The notes under the pieces were generated by a model. That model saw only the letters and a list, made by a program, of their open reading frames with translations. It was not told the DNA's origin and did no database searches. A DNA stretch of 64,000 bases, from the NCBI RefSeq assembly GCF_000819865.1, contig NZ_CDDF01000008.1, forward strand, positions 62,001 to 126,000, written 5' to 3'. Position numbers and translations under genes: made by a program. Source of the stretch: Aeromonas eucrenophila (GTDB taxonomy: Bacteria; Pseudomonadota; Gammaproteobacteria; Enterobacterales; Aeromonadaceae). Below, one piece after another: positions 8,484 to 18,213 of the stretch; the first letter of the stretch is position 1, and the number at the start of each line of letters is the position of its first letter.

Positions 8484-11144
8484 TTATGCGTACAGCGGGT
8501 TAACCTTGTCGGCATCGATGCCGTATTTGGCGATGGCGTCGGCCACAACCTGCTTGTCGATCTCACCGCGCTTGGCCAGTTCGGTCAGGGCAGCAACGAC
8601 GACGTAGAACTCGTTCACTTCGAAGTGACGACGCAGGTTGGCACGGCTGTCGGAACGGCCATAACCGTCGGTACCCAGTACACGGTAGTTCTCGGTCGGC
8701 ACGAAGGCACGCACCTGCTCGGCGAAGGACTTCATATAGTCGGTCGCGGCGATGGTGGCTTCGGAACCCAGCACCGAGGTGATGTAGGGTACGCGGGCGG
8801 CAGCGGTCGGGTGCAGCATGTTCCAGCGATCGGCGTCCTGACCATCACGAGCCAGCTCGTTGAAGGAGGTGACGCTGAACACGTCGGAACCGACGCCGTA
8901 CTCGCTTGCCAGGATCTGGGCGGCGGTACGCACGTGGCCCAGGATGGAGCCACAACCCAGCAGCTGTACCTTGGCCTTGTTACCGGCCACGGATTCCAGC
9001 TTGTAGATACCCTTGCGGATGCCTTCCTCGGCGCCTTCCGGCATGGCCGGCATGGCGTAGTTCTCGTTCAGGGTGGTGATGTAGTAGAAGACGTTCTCAG
9101 GCTTCTCACCGTACATGCGACGCAGACCGTCCTGCACGATCACCGCTACTTCATAGGCGTAGGACGGATCGTAGGAGATGCAGTTCGGGATGGTACCGGC
9201 CAGGATGTGGCTGTGACCATCTTCGTGCTGCAGACCTTCACCGTTAAGAGTGGTACGACCGGAGGTCGCGCCCAGCAGGAAGCCACGGGCTTGCTGGTCA
9301 CCGGCTGCCCACGCCATGTCGCCGATCCGCTGGAAGCCGAACATGGAGTAGTAGATGTAGAACGGGATCATCGGGCAATCGTTGGTGCTGTAAGAGGTCG
9401 CAGCAGCCAGCCAGGAGGACATGGCGCCCAGCTCGTTGATACCGTCTTGCAGAACCTGACCCTGCTTGTCTTCCTTGTAGTAGGAGACGATGTCGCGGTC
9501 TTGCGGGGTGTATTGCTGACCGTGCGGGCTGTAGATGCCGATCTGACGGAACAGACCTTCCATCCCGAAGGTACGAGCTTCATCAGCCAGGATCGGAACG
9601 ATGCGCTTGCCGATGGACTTGTCTTTCAGCAGCACGTTCAGGGAACGCACGAACGCCATGGTGGTGGAGATCTCACGTGCCTGCTCACCCAGCAGCGGGC
9701 CGAAGGCATCCAGCGCCGGGATTTCCAGCTTGGTGGTGCTCTCACGCAGACGGGTCGGTACATAACCCTTCAGCGCGGCACGACGGGCGTGCAGGTACTT
9801 GTGCTCTTCGGTACCCTCTTCGATCTTCAGATACGGCAACTCTTCCAGCTGCTCGTCGGTGACCGGCAGGCTGAAACGATCGCGCAGGTGACGCACTGAG
9901 CCCAGATCCATCTTCTTGACCTGGTGAGCGATGTTCTTGCCTTCGGCCGCTTCGCCCATGCCATAACCCTTGATGGTCTTGGCCAGGATGACAGTCGGCT
10001 TGCCCTTGGTCGCAGCAGCCTTGGAGAAGGCGGCGAACAATTTACGGGGGTCGTGACCACCGCGGTTCAGGGCGAAGATCTCCTCGTCGGTCATGTCTTT
10101 GACCAGCGCGGCGGTTTCCGGATAACGGTTGAAGAAGTGCTCACGCACATAACCGCCGTCACGGGACTTCATGGTCTGATAGTCGCCATCCACGGTTTCG
10201 TTCATCAGCTGGATCAGCTTGCCGGAAGTGTCTTTCTTCAGCAGCTCATCCCACTTGCGACCCCAGATGACCTTGGTGACATCCCAGCCGGCGCCGGAGA
10301 ACAGGCCTTCCAGCTCGTTGATGACCTTGCCGTTACCGACAACAGGACCGTCCAGACGCTGCAGGTTGCAGTTGACCACGAAGACCAGGTTGTCGAGCTT
10401 TTCACGCACGGCAACGGTCAGGGCACCCTTGGCTTCCGGCTCGTCCATCTCGCCGTCACCCAGGAAGGCGTAAACGGTCTGCTCGGAGCAATCCTTGATA
10501 CCACGGTCGGTCAGGTACTTCAGGAAGCGAGCCTGATAGATGGCGGCGATGGGGCCCAGACCCATGGAAACGGTCGGGAACTGCCAGAAGTCCGGCATCA
10601 GTTTCGGGTGCGGATAGGAAGGGATACCCTTGCCGTCCACTTCCTGACGGAAGTTGTCCAGCTGCTCTTCGGTCAGACGACCTTCGGCGAACGCACGGGC
10701 GTAGATGCCCGGGGAGATGTGACCCTGGAAGTAAACCAGATCGCCACCGTCTTTCTCGCTGCGAGCGCGGAAGAAGTGGTTGTAGCAGACTTCATAGATG
10801 GTCGCGGAAGAGGCGAAGGAAGACATGTGACCACCGAGGTCCAGATCTTTCTTGGAGGCACGCAGCACTATCATCATGGCATTCCAGCGGATGATGGCGC
10901 GGATGCGGCGTTCCATTTCCAGGTCGCCCGGGTAAGCCGGTTCGTCGCTGGCAGGAATGGTGTTGATGTAGTCGCGATTTGCCTTTTCAGCCACATCGAC
11001 ACCGCTGATGCGGGCCTTCTCAGCAAGCTGTTCAAGGATGAACTGAGCGCGTTGCGGACCCTCTTCACGCAGCAGGGATTCCAGAGAGGCAAGCCACTCC
11101 AGCGTTTCTATCGGGTCCACATCGTTCTTCAGGATATCAGACAT
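8484..11144 (-). CDS. aceE: pyruvate dehydrogenase E1 component (homodimeric type)
   Basis: Thiamine diphosphate enzyme of 886 residues that decarboxylates pyruvate and acetylates the lipoyl groups of AceF. The length and the start (MSDILKNDVDPIETLEWLASL) match the E. coli-type homodimeric E1. The thiamine-binding motif is visible as GDGEMDEPEAKG (around residue 230) with NCNLQ some 30 residues later. The ATG at 11144 has AGGAACC upstream at suitable spacing. It lies 69 bases downstream of pdhR in the same orientation, so PdhR very likely controls it from the promoter upstream of pdhR. The end is followed by a strong hairpin and a repeat-containing spacer. Confidence 0.97.
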   Translation of the reverse strand: MSDILKNDVDPIETLEWLASLESLLREEGPQRAQFILEQLAEKARISGVDVAEKANRDYINTIPASDEPAYPGDLEMERRIRAIIRWNAMMIVLRASKKDLDLGGHMSSFASSATIYEVCYNHFFRARSEKDGGDLVYFQGHISPGIYARAFAEGRLTEEQLDNFRQEVDGKGIPSYPHPKLMPDFWQFPTVSMGLGPIAAIYQARFLKYLTDRGIKDCSEQTVYAFLGDGEMDEPEAKGALTVAVREKLDNLVFVVNCNLQRLDGPVVGNGKVINELEGLFSGAGWDVTKVIWGRKWDELLKKDTSGKLIQLMNETVDGDYQTMKSRDGGYVREHFFNRYPETAALVKDMTDEEIFALNRGGHDPRKLFAAFSKAAATKGKPTVILAKTIKGYGMGEAAEGKNIAHQVKKMDLGSVRHLRDRFSLPVTDEQLEELPYLKIEEGTEEHKYLHARRAALKGYVPTRLRESTTKLEIPALDAFGPLLGEQAREISTTMAFVRSLNVLLKDKSIGKRIVPILADEARTFGMEGLFRQIGIYSPHGQQYTPQDRDIVSYYKEDKQGQVLQDGINELGAMSSWLAAATSYSTNDCPMIPFYIYYSMFGFQRIGDMAWAAGDQQARGFLLGATSGRTTLNGEGLQHEDGHSHILAGTIPNCISYDPSYAYEVAVIVQDGLRRMYGEKPENVFYYITTLNENYAMPAMPEGAEEGIRKGIYKLESVAGNKAKVQLLGCGSILGHVRTAAQILASEYGVGSDVFSVTSFNELARDGQDADRWNMLHPTAAARVPYITSVLGSEATIAATDYMKSFAEQVRAFVPTENYRVLGTDGYGRSDSRANLRRHFEVNEFYVVVAALTELAKRGEIDKQVVADAIAKYGIDADKVNPLYA

Positions 11145-11213
11145 GGCTGGTTCCTATTGTTATTGCACGGCGGTTAAGATGCGCAAGAATTCGACAATAA
11201 AGCCTTGTTAGGA

Positions 11214-11978
11214 TTAGTTTTCCTGCTGACGGATCCGACGCATGGATCGCTGGATCCGGCTGTCTTCCCTCTGCATATCCAACAAGGTGTCCTCGATAAA
11301 GGCCAGGTGCTCATGACAAGCTGCCCTGGCCCGCTCCGGAGCCCCCGACAGGATAGCCTCGATCAGGCTCGCACGATGGCGACGGATCTTGGCTACCACT
11401 CCCGGACGGCGATTCAAAATCTCATTATTTCGTAAAATGTTCTGTTCGAGCATGGGGCCCATGGCCCGCAGCAGGTGCAGCAGCACCACGTTGTGGGAGG
11501 CCTCTGCGACCGCCAGATAGAACTGGGTGACGGCGGCGGATTCAGTCACCAGCGACCCCAACTGCCCTGCCTCTTCGATGGCGGATTGCGCCAGGCGAAT
11601 GCGTTCGAAATCGGCTTCGGTCCCCCGCAGCGCGGCATAGTAGGCACAGATGCCTTCCAGTGCGTGACGAAACTCCAGCAGGTCGTACTGGGCTTCCGGG
11701 TGGGTGCTGAGCAGCTCGAACAGCGGATCGGCAATCCCCTTGCTCAGGGCATTCTGCACATAGGTGCCGCCGCCCTGACGACGATACAAGAGTCCTCTGG
11801 CTTCCAAACGCTGGATGGCTTCGCGCAACGAGGGACGCGACACCTGAAACTGGATGGCGAGTTCACGCTCAGGAGGCAATTTCTGCCCCGGCTGCAAACT
11901 GCCTTCCAGAATCATGCTTTCCAGCTCGGCGACGATGGCGTCGGCCAGCTTGGGCTGAGTAATCTTGATATAGGGCAT
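11214..11978 (-). CDS. pdhR: pyruvate dehydrogenase complex repressor PdhR
   Basis: GntR/FadR-family transcription factor of 254 residues. In E. coli the orthologue represses pdhR-aceEF-lpd and is released by pyruvate. A winged helix-turn-helix is visible at about residues 10-75 ([20 protein letters not shown]), followed by an all-helical FCD effector domain. First gene of pdhR-aceE-aceF. A perfect PdhR-type operator lies 17 bases before its ATG and a near-perfect second site about 155 bases before it, implying autoregulation. Confidence 0.95.
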   Translation of the reverse strand: MPYIKITQPKLADAIVAELESMILEGSLQPGQKLPPERELAIQFQVSRPSLREAIQRLEARGLLYRRQGGGTYVQNALSKGIADPLFELLSTHPEAQYDLLEFRHALEGICAYYAALRGTEADFERIRLAQSAIEEAGQLGSLVTESAAVTQFYLAVAEASHNVVLLHLLRAMGPMLEQNILRNNEILNRRPGVVAKIRRHRASLIEAILSGAPERARAACHEHLAFIEDTLLDMQREDSRIQRSMRRIRQQEN

Positions 11979-11993
11979 GGGGCTACTTTGTTA

Positions 11994-12010
11994 AATTGGT
12001 ATTACCAATT
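11994..12010 (-). promoter_or_regulatory. PdhR operator 1
   Basis: AATTGGTATTACCAATT is a perfect palindrome matching the known PdhR consensus ATTGGTnnnACCAAT, immediately upstream of pdhR. A possible -10 element (TAGAAT) overlaps it on the minus strand, as expected for a repressor site. Confidence 0.85.
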
Positions 12011-12062
12011 CTATGATTGGGGCGAAAATTAGCAGAGGGGCTGGGAAAAGTCCACCCGAAAT

Positions 12063-12076
12063 ATGATCTGAATCAA
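12063..12076. promoter_or_regulatory. FNR-like box upstream of pdhR
   Basis: ATGATctgaATCAA matches 9 of the 10 defined bases of the FNR consensus TTGATnnnnATCAA. It lies between the two PdhR sites. FNR control of pdhR is known in E. coli; here it is inferred from sequence alone. Confidence 0.5.
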
Positions 12077-12133
12077 GATTGAACGACACCACTTTAGGGG
12101 TAAAAGAAGGGAATTATGACCTGGCTCATAGAA

Positions 12134-12148
12134 AATGGTCTGACCAAT
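12134..12148 (-). promoter_or_regulatory. PdhR operator 2 (probable)
   Basis: AATGGTctgACCAAT differs from the PdhR consensus at one defined base. It lies 139 bases from operator 1 within the pdhR-ampD spacer (11979-12253). Confidence 0.6.
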
Positions 12149-12193
12149 ATTTATGAGACTTGTCACAGATAACATTTGGCCAACAGCATGGGG

Positions 12194-12220
12194 AATGGCT
12201 TGCCTGAAAGGCAAACCATT
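12194..12220 (-). terminator. hairpin downstream of ampD
   Basis: Inverted repeat AATGG-c-TTGCCT / AGGCAA-a-CCATT with a GAA loop, starting 33 bases past the ampD stop. There is no clear T-run on the minus strand, so its role as terminator is uncertain. Confidence 0.45.
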
Positions 12221-12253
12221 GATTTTAAAAACACAAACTAAAGTTTAGGTTTT

Positions 12254-12826
12254 TTACTCGACGCCGAGGAGTTGACGATATCGCTGCCATTCGAAACTGT
12301 CGCCCGGATCCGTCTTGCGACCCGGCGCTATGTCGCAATGTCCGACGATGCGATCGGATGTGATGGCGGGATACTGGTGGGAGATGGCCCGAGTGAGGCT
12401 CGCCAGCACCTGGTACTGCTGAACACTGTAAGGCTGCTCGTCTGTGCCTTCCAGCTCGATACCGATGGAGAAGTCGTTGCAGGCCTCCCTCCCCTCCCAA
12501 CTCGATACCCCGGCATGCCAGGCGCGAGCGCCGAACGGCACGTATTGCACCAGCTCGCCATCGCGGCGGATCAGGCAGTGGGCAGAGACTCGCAGCTGAT
12601 GGATCTCGCTGAAATAGGGATGAGCGGCGGGATCCAGCTTGCCGAGGAAGAGATCGTCTATCCAGGGGCCGCCAAACTGCCCCGGCGGCAGGCTGATGCC
12701 GTGCACCACCAGCAGGGAGATATCGTCCGGACGGCTGCGTTCATTGTGATGGGGCGATGGCACCCGGCGGGCCTGCTCGCACCAGCCGTCAACATCGATG
12801 GCAAAAATAGCTGTCGGTTGGGTCAT
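12254..12826 (-). CDS. ampD: 1,6-anhydro-N-acetylmuramyl-L-alanine amidase
   Basis: Cytoplasmic zinc amidase of 190 residues (amidase_2 fold). It cleaves the stem peptide from anhydromuropeptides during cell-wall recycling. Loss of this enzyme raises inducers of AmpR-controlled beta-lactamase, which is relevant because aeromonads carry such enzymes. Likely zinc ligands are visible in VVHGIS (about residue 40) and GHCDIAPGRKTDPG (near the C-terminus). It is divergent from the aspartic protease-like gene and nadC, the usual ampD-nadC neighbourhood. The E. coli partner ampE is not downstream here; pdhR is the next minus-strand gene. GAGTAGACG precedes the ATG. Confidence 0.93.
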   Translation of the reverse strand: MTQPTAIFAIDVDGWCEQARRVPSPHHNERSRPDDISLLVVHGISLPPGQFGGPWIDDLFLGKLDPAAHPYFSEIHQLRVSAHCLIRRDGELVQYVPFGARAWHAGVSSWEGREACNDFSIGIELEGTDEQPYSVQQYQVLASLTRAISHQYPAITSDRIVGHCDIAPGRKTDPGDSFEWQRYRQLLGVE

Positions 12827-12961
12827 CGTCTACTCGACTCACAATGGAAGTATGGCCCGTAACGGGGTGGCAGGCCCCGCAATAAACCGGGAACAAGCGT
12901 CTGAATACACGGATAAAATTGTGTTAGGCTGAGCCATCACTTGCAAGGCACTGGACCCCAT

Positions 12962-13432
12962 ATGCACCCGATGGCCCGCCGTCTCTGGCTGCTCGCCTGG
13001 CTCTCCCTGCTGGGGCTGCTGACGCTCTACTTCTACTCCAGCGCCAAACCCACGGTGACCGCCAGTGGCGATCTACTGCTCAAGGCCGATGCCAGCGGCC
13101 ACTATCGTCTGGAGGGTGCCATCAACGGCCAGCCGGTGCAACTGCTGCTCGATACCGGCGCCACCCGGGTGACGGTACCTGGCCAGGTGGCAGAACGTCT
13201 CGGTCTCGTCGTCACCGGTCGTAGCCGGGTCAATACCGCGGCGGGTGAGATCCAGGTGCAGACCGGCCAGATCGAAAGCTTGGCGATGGGCCCACTGACC
13301 CTGTACGATTTGTCCGTCTTTATCAATCCGGTGGCCGACGGGGAGGAGATCCTGGTGGGCATGAATGCCCTAGGCCGACTGGAATTGCGCCAGAAAGACA
13401 GGCAGTTGCTTCTCAGACCCTTGCAGGAATAA
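12962..13432 (+). CDS. membrane-anchored retropepsin-like aspartic protease
   Basis: Small protein of 156 residues with an N-terminal membrane anchor (about residues 5-26, RRLWLLAWLSLLGLLTLYFY) and a clan AA aspartic protease-like domain. The catalytic motif appears as LLLDTGATRVTVP (Asp about 64), and the flap/closing region as EILVGMNALGRLEL. Members of this bacterial family are single-domain and probably act as dimers; a substrate is rarely known. ATG 12962 is preferred over the upstream TTG at 12941. The stop is only three bases before the nadC ATG, so the two are probably co-transcribed and translationally coupled. Enzymatic activity is inferred from the motif only. Confidence 0.8.
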   Translation: MHPMARRLWLLAWLSLLGLLTLYFYSSAKPTVTASGDLLLKADASGHYRLEGAINGQPVQLLLDTGATRVTVPGQVAERLGLVVTGRSRVNTAAGEIQVQTGQIESLAMGPLTLYDLSVFINPVADGEEILVGMNALGRLELRQKDRQLLLRPLQE

Positions 13433-14293
<861 letters not shown>

Positions 14294-14353
14294 ACTCATC
14301 GGAACAAGAGGCTCCCGTGAGCCCTGCCAGATATAACAGGACTCGAAACTTGC

Positions 14354-14376
14354 AAAAGGCGCCATCGGCGCCTTTT
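14354..14376 (+). terminator. rho-independent terminator of nadC
   Basis: AAAAGGCGCC / GGCGCCTTTT with loop ATC, followed by CTTT. It lies 60 bases after the nadC stop, in the 319-base spacer before tapA. The rest of that spacer is AT-richer than its surroundings and holds only the candidate tapA promoter. Confidence 0.92.
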
Positions 14377-14521
14377 CTTTATGCAGGATCCAACGACATA
14401 AGGAGTGTGGAGATGGGCCCTCCTCGACTATAGCCAGAGTCAATAGACACTATTTAAGCATTGATTTTCCAGCGATTTTCACCAAATGACAGAAAAACCA
14501 TCAACAAGGAGCTTGCCTCTG

Positions 14522-14549
14522 TTGCCAACTCTAAGCGCTCAGATAAGAT
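14522..14549 (+). promoter_or_regulatory. candidate sigma-70 promoter of tapA
   Basis: TTGCCA (14522-14527), 16-base spacer, TAAGAT (14544-14549), giving a leader of about 57 bases. I searched for a -24/-12 (sigma-54) pilin promoter and saw no GG-N10-GC match here. Confidence 0.4.
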
Positions 14550-14612
14550 ACTGACGTGTGGATAGACTTCCACCGGCAATTCTCAGGAACCATGGAAAAA
14601 AGGATATTTGAC

Positions 14613-15047
14613 ATGAAAAAACAGTCAGGGTTTACGCTAATTGAATTGATGATTGTGGTCGCGATCGTTGCCATCTTGGCCGCAATTGCGTTGCCGGCCT
14701 ACCAGAATTACACCCAGAAGGCTCGTTTTACTGAAGTTGTAACAGCCGCAGCCCCTTATAAAAGCGCAATAGAAATATGTGTTCAAACCACTGGAGCGAC
14801 CGCAATGGGGAGCTGTGATGCAGGTACAAATGGAGTTCCCGCGGCAATCACTGCTGCAAATGGTAACGTCGCATCAGTAGCCGTAAACGACACAACCAAC
14901 GCCATTACAGCAACAGGTGTATCAACTGCTTTTGGTGGTACTGCATACACTTATATCCTTGTACCCAATATTGCGTCTGGAAAAGTTAACTGGACTGCCA
15001 ACCCATCGGGTTCTGTCGGTACTTGTGTGGCTGCTGGTGTTTGCTAA
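14613..15047 (+). CDS. tapA: type IV pilin TapA (PilA family)
   Basis: Major subunit of a type IV pilus (144-residue prepilin). Start ATG 14613 is chosen because it gives the short basic leader MKKQSG, cut before Phe by the prepilin peptidase, followed by the canonical hydrophobic spine [23 protein letters not shown] lies eight bases upstream. The globular part has cysteines in EICVQ, GSCDAG and the C-terminal GTCVAAGVC, the last pair resembling a pilin disulphide loop. The gene is clearly AT-richer and Thr/Ala-rich compared with tapB-D, as is common for exchanged or diversifying pilins. First gene of tapABCD; tapB starts three bases after the stop. Confidence 0.94.
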   Translation: MKKQSGFTLIELMIVVAIVAILAAIALPAYQNYTQKARFTEVVTAAAPYKSAIEICVQTTGATAMGSCDAGTNGVPAAITAANGNVASVAVNDTTNAITATGVSTAFGGTAYTYILVPNIASGKVNWTANPSGSVGTCVAAGVC

Positions 15048-15050
15048 CGC

Positions 15051-16757
15051 ATGACCTCTAGCCCCAATAGCGGCCTGGCTACCAGCCTGGCCGCCTCTTC
15101 CCTCCTCAGTGAGCCGGACTCACTGCGCTACCTGAGCCAGGCCAAGGCGCAGCATAAACCTTTTGTTACCTTCCTGATCGAAAACGATATTCTCGATAGC
15201 AAGGCACTGGCCGATTTCTGTGAGCTGGAATATGGGGTACCTCTGCTGGATCTTGCAGCCTTCGACCTGGCCGAGATCCCGCAGAAGTTCCTCAATCAGA
15301 AGCTGATTGAGAAACATCATGTACTGCCCATCTATACCCAGGGCCACACCCTCTATATCGCCATGTCGGACCCAACCAACGTGTCGGCATTGGAGGACTT
15401 TGGCTTCAGCTTCGGTCTGCACACCGAAGCCTTGCTGGTTGAAGAGAGCAAGCTGACCACCGCCATCGGCAAGCTGATGGAGACGGAGCAAGATGCCCTC
15501 GGCATGGATGATATCGATGAATCCGAGATCTCGGAGCTAGAAGTCTCCGATGAGGGGTCGCGGCTCGATGAGAGCGTCAATACCGCAGACGACGATGCTC
15601 CCATCGTCAAATACATCAACAAGATCATGATGGATGCCATCAAGCGCGGCGCCTCTGATCTGCATTTCGAACCCTACGAGACCAAGTACCGGATCCGCTT
15701 TAGAGTCGACGGCATACTGCACGAGGTCGCCACACCACCGGTCAATCTGGCCAACCGCTTCGCGGCCCGTCTCAAGGTGATGGCGCGGCTCGATATCGCC
15801 GAGCGACGCCTGCCCCAGGATGGTCGGATCAAGCTGAAGATATCGCGCAGCAAGTCCATGGACATGCGGGTCAACACCTTGCCCACCATGTGGGGCGAGA
15901 AGATCGTCATTCGGCTGCTGGACTCATCGGCGGCGCGGCTCAACCTCGATCAACTCGGTTTTGACGAACGGCAGAAGGCGCAATACCTGCGCGCCCTCTC
16001 CAAGCCTCAGGGTATGATCCTGGTCACAGGCCCTACGGGCTCGGGCAAGACGGTTTCCCTCTATACCGGCCTCAACATTCTCAACACCAACGAGGTCAAC
16101 ATCTCTACCGCCGAGGATCCGGTGGAGATCAACTTGCCCGGCATCAACCAGGTGCAGGTCAATCCCAAGGCGGGGCTCACCTTCGCCAGCGCCCTGCGCT
16201 CCTTCCTGCGCCAAGATCCGGACATCGTCATGGTGGGTGAGATCCGTGATCTGGAAACCGCAGAAATAGCCATCAAGGCCTCCCAGACCGGCCACCTGGT
16301 GTTGTCTACCCTGCATACCAACTCGGCAGCCGAGACCCTGACTCGGATGATGAACATGGGGGTTCCCGCCTTCAACATCGCCTCCTCGGTGACCCTCATC
16401 ATGGCTCAGCGCCTCGCCCGCAAGCTGTGCGATCACTGCAAGACACCCGAGGTGGTGCCCGATGCCGAGCTGCTGGAAATGGGGTTTTCTCAGCAACAAC
16501 TGGTCGCCGGGCTTAGGCTGTTCAAGCCAGTTGGCTGCAAGGAGTGTTCCGGAGGGTATAGAGGGCGAGTCGGTATCTATGAAATCCTGCTAATGTCTGA
16601 CAACATCGCAAAATTGATCATGCAGGGGGCCAACTCACTGCAAATAGCGGCCATTGCCCAGAAGGAAGGCATGCGCAATCTGCGCACTTCAGGCCTCGAG
16701 AAGGCGAGGTTGGGGGTCACCAGCCTGGCCGAAATTAACCGGATCACCACCAACTGA
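15051..16757 (+). CDS. tapB: type IV pilus extension ATPase TapB (PilB family)
   Basis: Cytoplasmic hexameric ATPase that powers pilin polymerisation. The 568 residues show an N-terminal T2SSE-N domain, Walker A GPTGSGKT (about 327-334), the Asp box and Walker B region [19 protein letters not shown], the His box [11 protein letters not shown], and a tetracysteine zinc site (CDHC about 460, CKEC about 496). All motifs are intact. It is tightly coupled to tapA and followed after 128 bases by tapC. Confidence 0.96.
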   Translation: MTSSPNSGLATSLAASSLLSEPDSLRYLSQAKAQHKPFVTFLIENDILDSKALADFCELEYGVPLLDLAAFDLAEIPQKFLNQKLIEKHHVLPIYTQGHTLYIAMSDPTNVSALEDFGFSFGLHTEALLVEESKLTTAIGKLMETEQDALGMDDIDESEISELEVSDEGSRLDESVNTADDDAPIVKYINKIMMDAIKRGASDLHFEPYETKYRIRFRVDGILHEVATPPVNLANRFAARLKVMARLDIAERRLPQDGRIKLKISRSKSMDMRVNTLPTMWGEKIVIRLLDSSAARLNLDQLGFDERQKAQYLRALSKPQGMILVTGPTGSGKTVSLYTGLNILNTNEVNISTAEDPVEINLPGINQVQVNPKAGLTFASALRSFLRQDPDIVMVGEIRDLETAEIAIKASQTGHLVLSTLHTNSAAETLTRMMNMGVPAFNIASSVTLIMAQRLARKLCDHCKTPEVVPDAELLEMGFSQQQLVAGLRLFKPVGCKECSGGYRGRVGIYEILLMSDNIAKLIMQGANSLQIAAIAQKEGMRNLRTSGLEKARLGVTSLAEINRITTN

Positions 16758-16885
16758 GCACAAAGTTCTCAAGCGATTCACCCGGGTAAGGCCGATGCCA
16801 CCCCCTGATACGTTTTTCAAGCCAAGATGAACCGGACAGGAAGCAATATCATCCGGCCCCCGTCGCCCAATTGCAGGATGCAGTG

Positions 16886-18127
16886 ATGGCCACATTAGCG
16901 CAAAAACAGAACGCTCCGAAAAAAGTCTTCTCCTTCCGCTGGCATGGCGTCAATCGCAAGGGACAGAAGGTCTCCGGCGAGTTGCAGGCCGACAGCATCA
17001 ACACCGTCAAGATTGAGCTGCGCAAGCAGGGTGTCAATGTCACCAAGGTCGGCAAACAGAGCCAGGGCATGTTTTCCAAAGGCGGCGCCAAGATCAAGCC
17101 GATGGACATCGCCGTCATTACCCGCCAGATCACCACCATGCTCTCCGCCGGCGTGCCGCTGGTACAGAGCCTGCAAATTATTGCGCGCGGTCACGAGAAG
17201 GCGGCCGTACGGGAACTGATCGGCCAGATCGCCGCCGATGTGGAAACCGGTACCCCCATGTCTGACGCGCTGCGCCGCCACCCTCGCCACTTCGATGCGC
17301 TCTATTGCGATCTGGTGGAAGCGGGTGAACAATCCGGTGCGCTGGAAACCATCTACGATCGGATCGCCATCTACCGCGAGAAGAGCGAGGCGCTCAAGTC
17401 CAAGATCAAGAAGGCGCTGTTCTATCCGACCATGGTCATACTGGTGGCCATCGTCGTGACCTCCATACTGCTGCTGTTCGTCATCCCGCAGTTCGAGGAT
17501 ATCTTCAAGAGCTTCGGCGCCGAGCTGCCCATCTTCACCCAGTTCGTCATCGGCATCTCCCGTTTCATGCAAGACTGGTGGTATGCGATCTTCGGCGGCA
17601 TAGCCCTCGCCATCTTTCTCTACGTGCGCGCCTGGCGAAGCTCCCAGAAGGTGCGCGACAACACGGACAAATTTGTCCTCACCATACCAATAGTGGGCTC
17701 CATTCTGCACAAGGCAGCCATGGCCCGCTTCGCCCGCACCCTCTCCACGACTTTCTCAGCCGGGATCCCGCTGGTGGATGCGCTGGTCTCGTCTGCCGGT
17801 GCCTCCGGCAACTACGTCTATCGCACCGCCATCATGGCCATCCGTAACGAGGTCGTCGCCGGCATGCAGATCAACGTCGCCATGCGCACCGTGGATCTCT
17901 TCCCCGACATGGTGATCCAGATGGTGATGATAGGCGAGGAGTCCGGCGCCATCGATGACATGCTCTCCAAGGTAGCCACCATCTTCGAGCAGGAAGTCGA
18001 TGACATGGTCGATGGCCTCACCAGCCTGCTCGAGCCCCTCATCATGGTGGTGCTCGGGGTGCTGGTCGGTGGCATGGTGGTCGCCATGTACCTCCCCATC
18101 TTCAAGCTGGGCTCTGTGATACACTGA
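16886..18127 (+). CDS. tapC: type IV pilus inner-membrane platform protein TapC (PilC family)
   Basis: Polytopic inner-membrane protein that couples TapB to pilin assembly. The 413 residues contain two repeated T2SSF domains (about 75-200 and 280-400), each ending in hydrophobic helices (for example MVILVAIVVTSILLLFVIP and the C-terminal IMVVLGVLVGGMVVAMYLP). ATG 16886 is preferred over the upstream TTG at 16871 because AGGA lies eight bases upstream. The 128-base gap from tapB shows no clear promoter or hairpin. Confidence 0.96.
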   Translation: MATLAQKQNAPKKVFSFRWHGVNRKGQKVSGELQADSINTVKIELRKQGVNVTKVGKQSQGMFSKGGAKIKPMDIAVITRQITTMLSAGVPLVQSLQIIARGHEKAAVRELIGQIAADVETGTPMSDALRRHPRHFDALYCDLVEAGEQSGALETIYDRIAIYREKSEALKSKIKKALFYPTMVILVAIVVTSILLLFVIPQFEDIFKSFGAELPIFTQFVIGISRFMQDWWYAIFGGIALAIFLYVRAWRSSQKVRDNTDKFVLTIPIVGSILHKAAMARFARTLSTTFSAGIPLVDALVSSAGASGNYVYRTAIMAIRNEVVAGMQINVAMRTVDLFPDMVIQMVMIGEESGAIDDMLSKVATIFEQEVDDMVDGLTSLLEPLIMVVLGVLVGGMVVAMYLPIFKLGSVIH

Positions 18128-18213
18128 GCCCCCGGTCCAGGACAGCCCAACCGGCATGCGTCGGCTTGGGTCTGGTCCTTGCCCCCTCCCTTTCCCAACA
18201 CAAGCGGTTGAAT

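Noticed and set aside
14356-14374. AGGCGCC hairpin after nadC as a riboswitch element
   Set aside because: It is downstream of the stop with a T-run and no upstream structured leader; it is an ordinary terminator.
14500-14612. Sigma-54 (-24/-12) promoter for tapA
   Set aside because: Pilin genes are often sigma-54 dependent, but no GG-N10-GC element with a TGGC/TTGC context was found; a sigma-70-like pair fits better.
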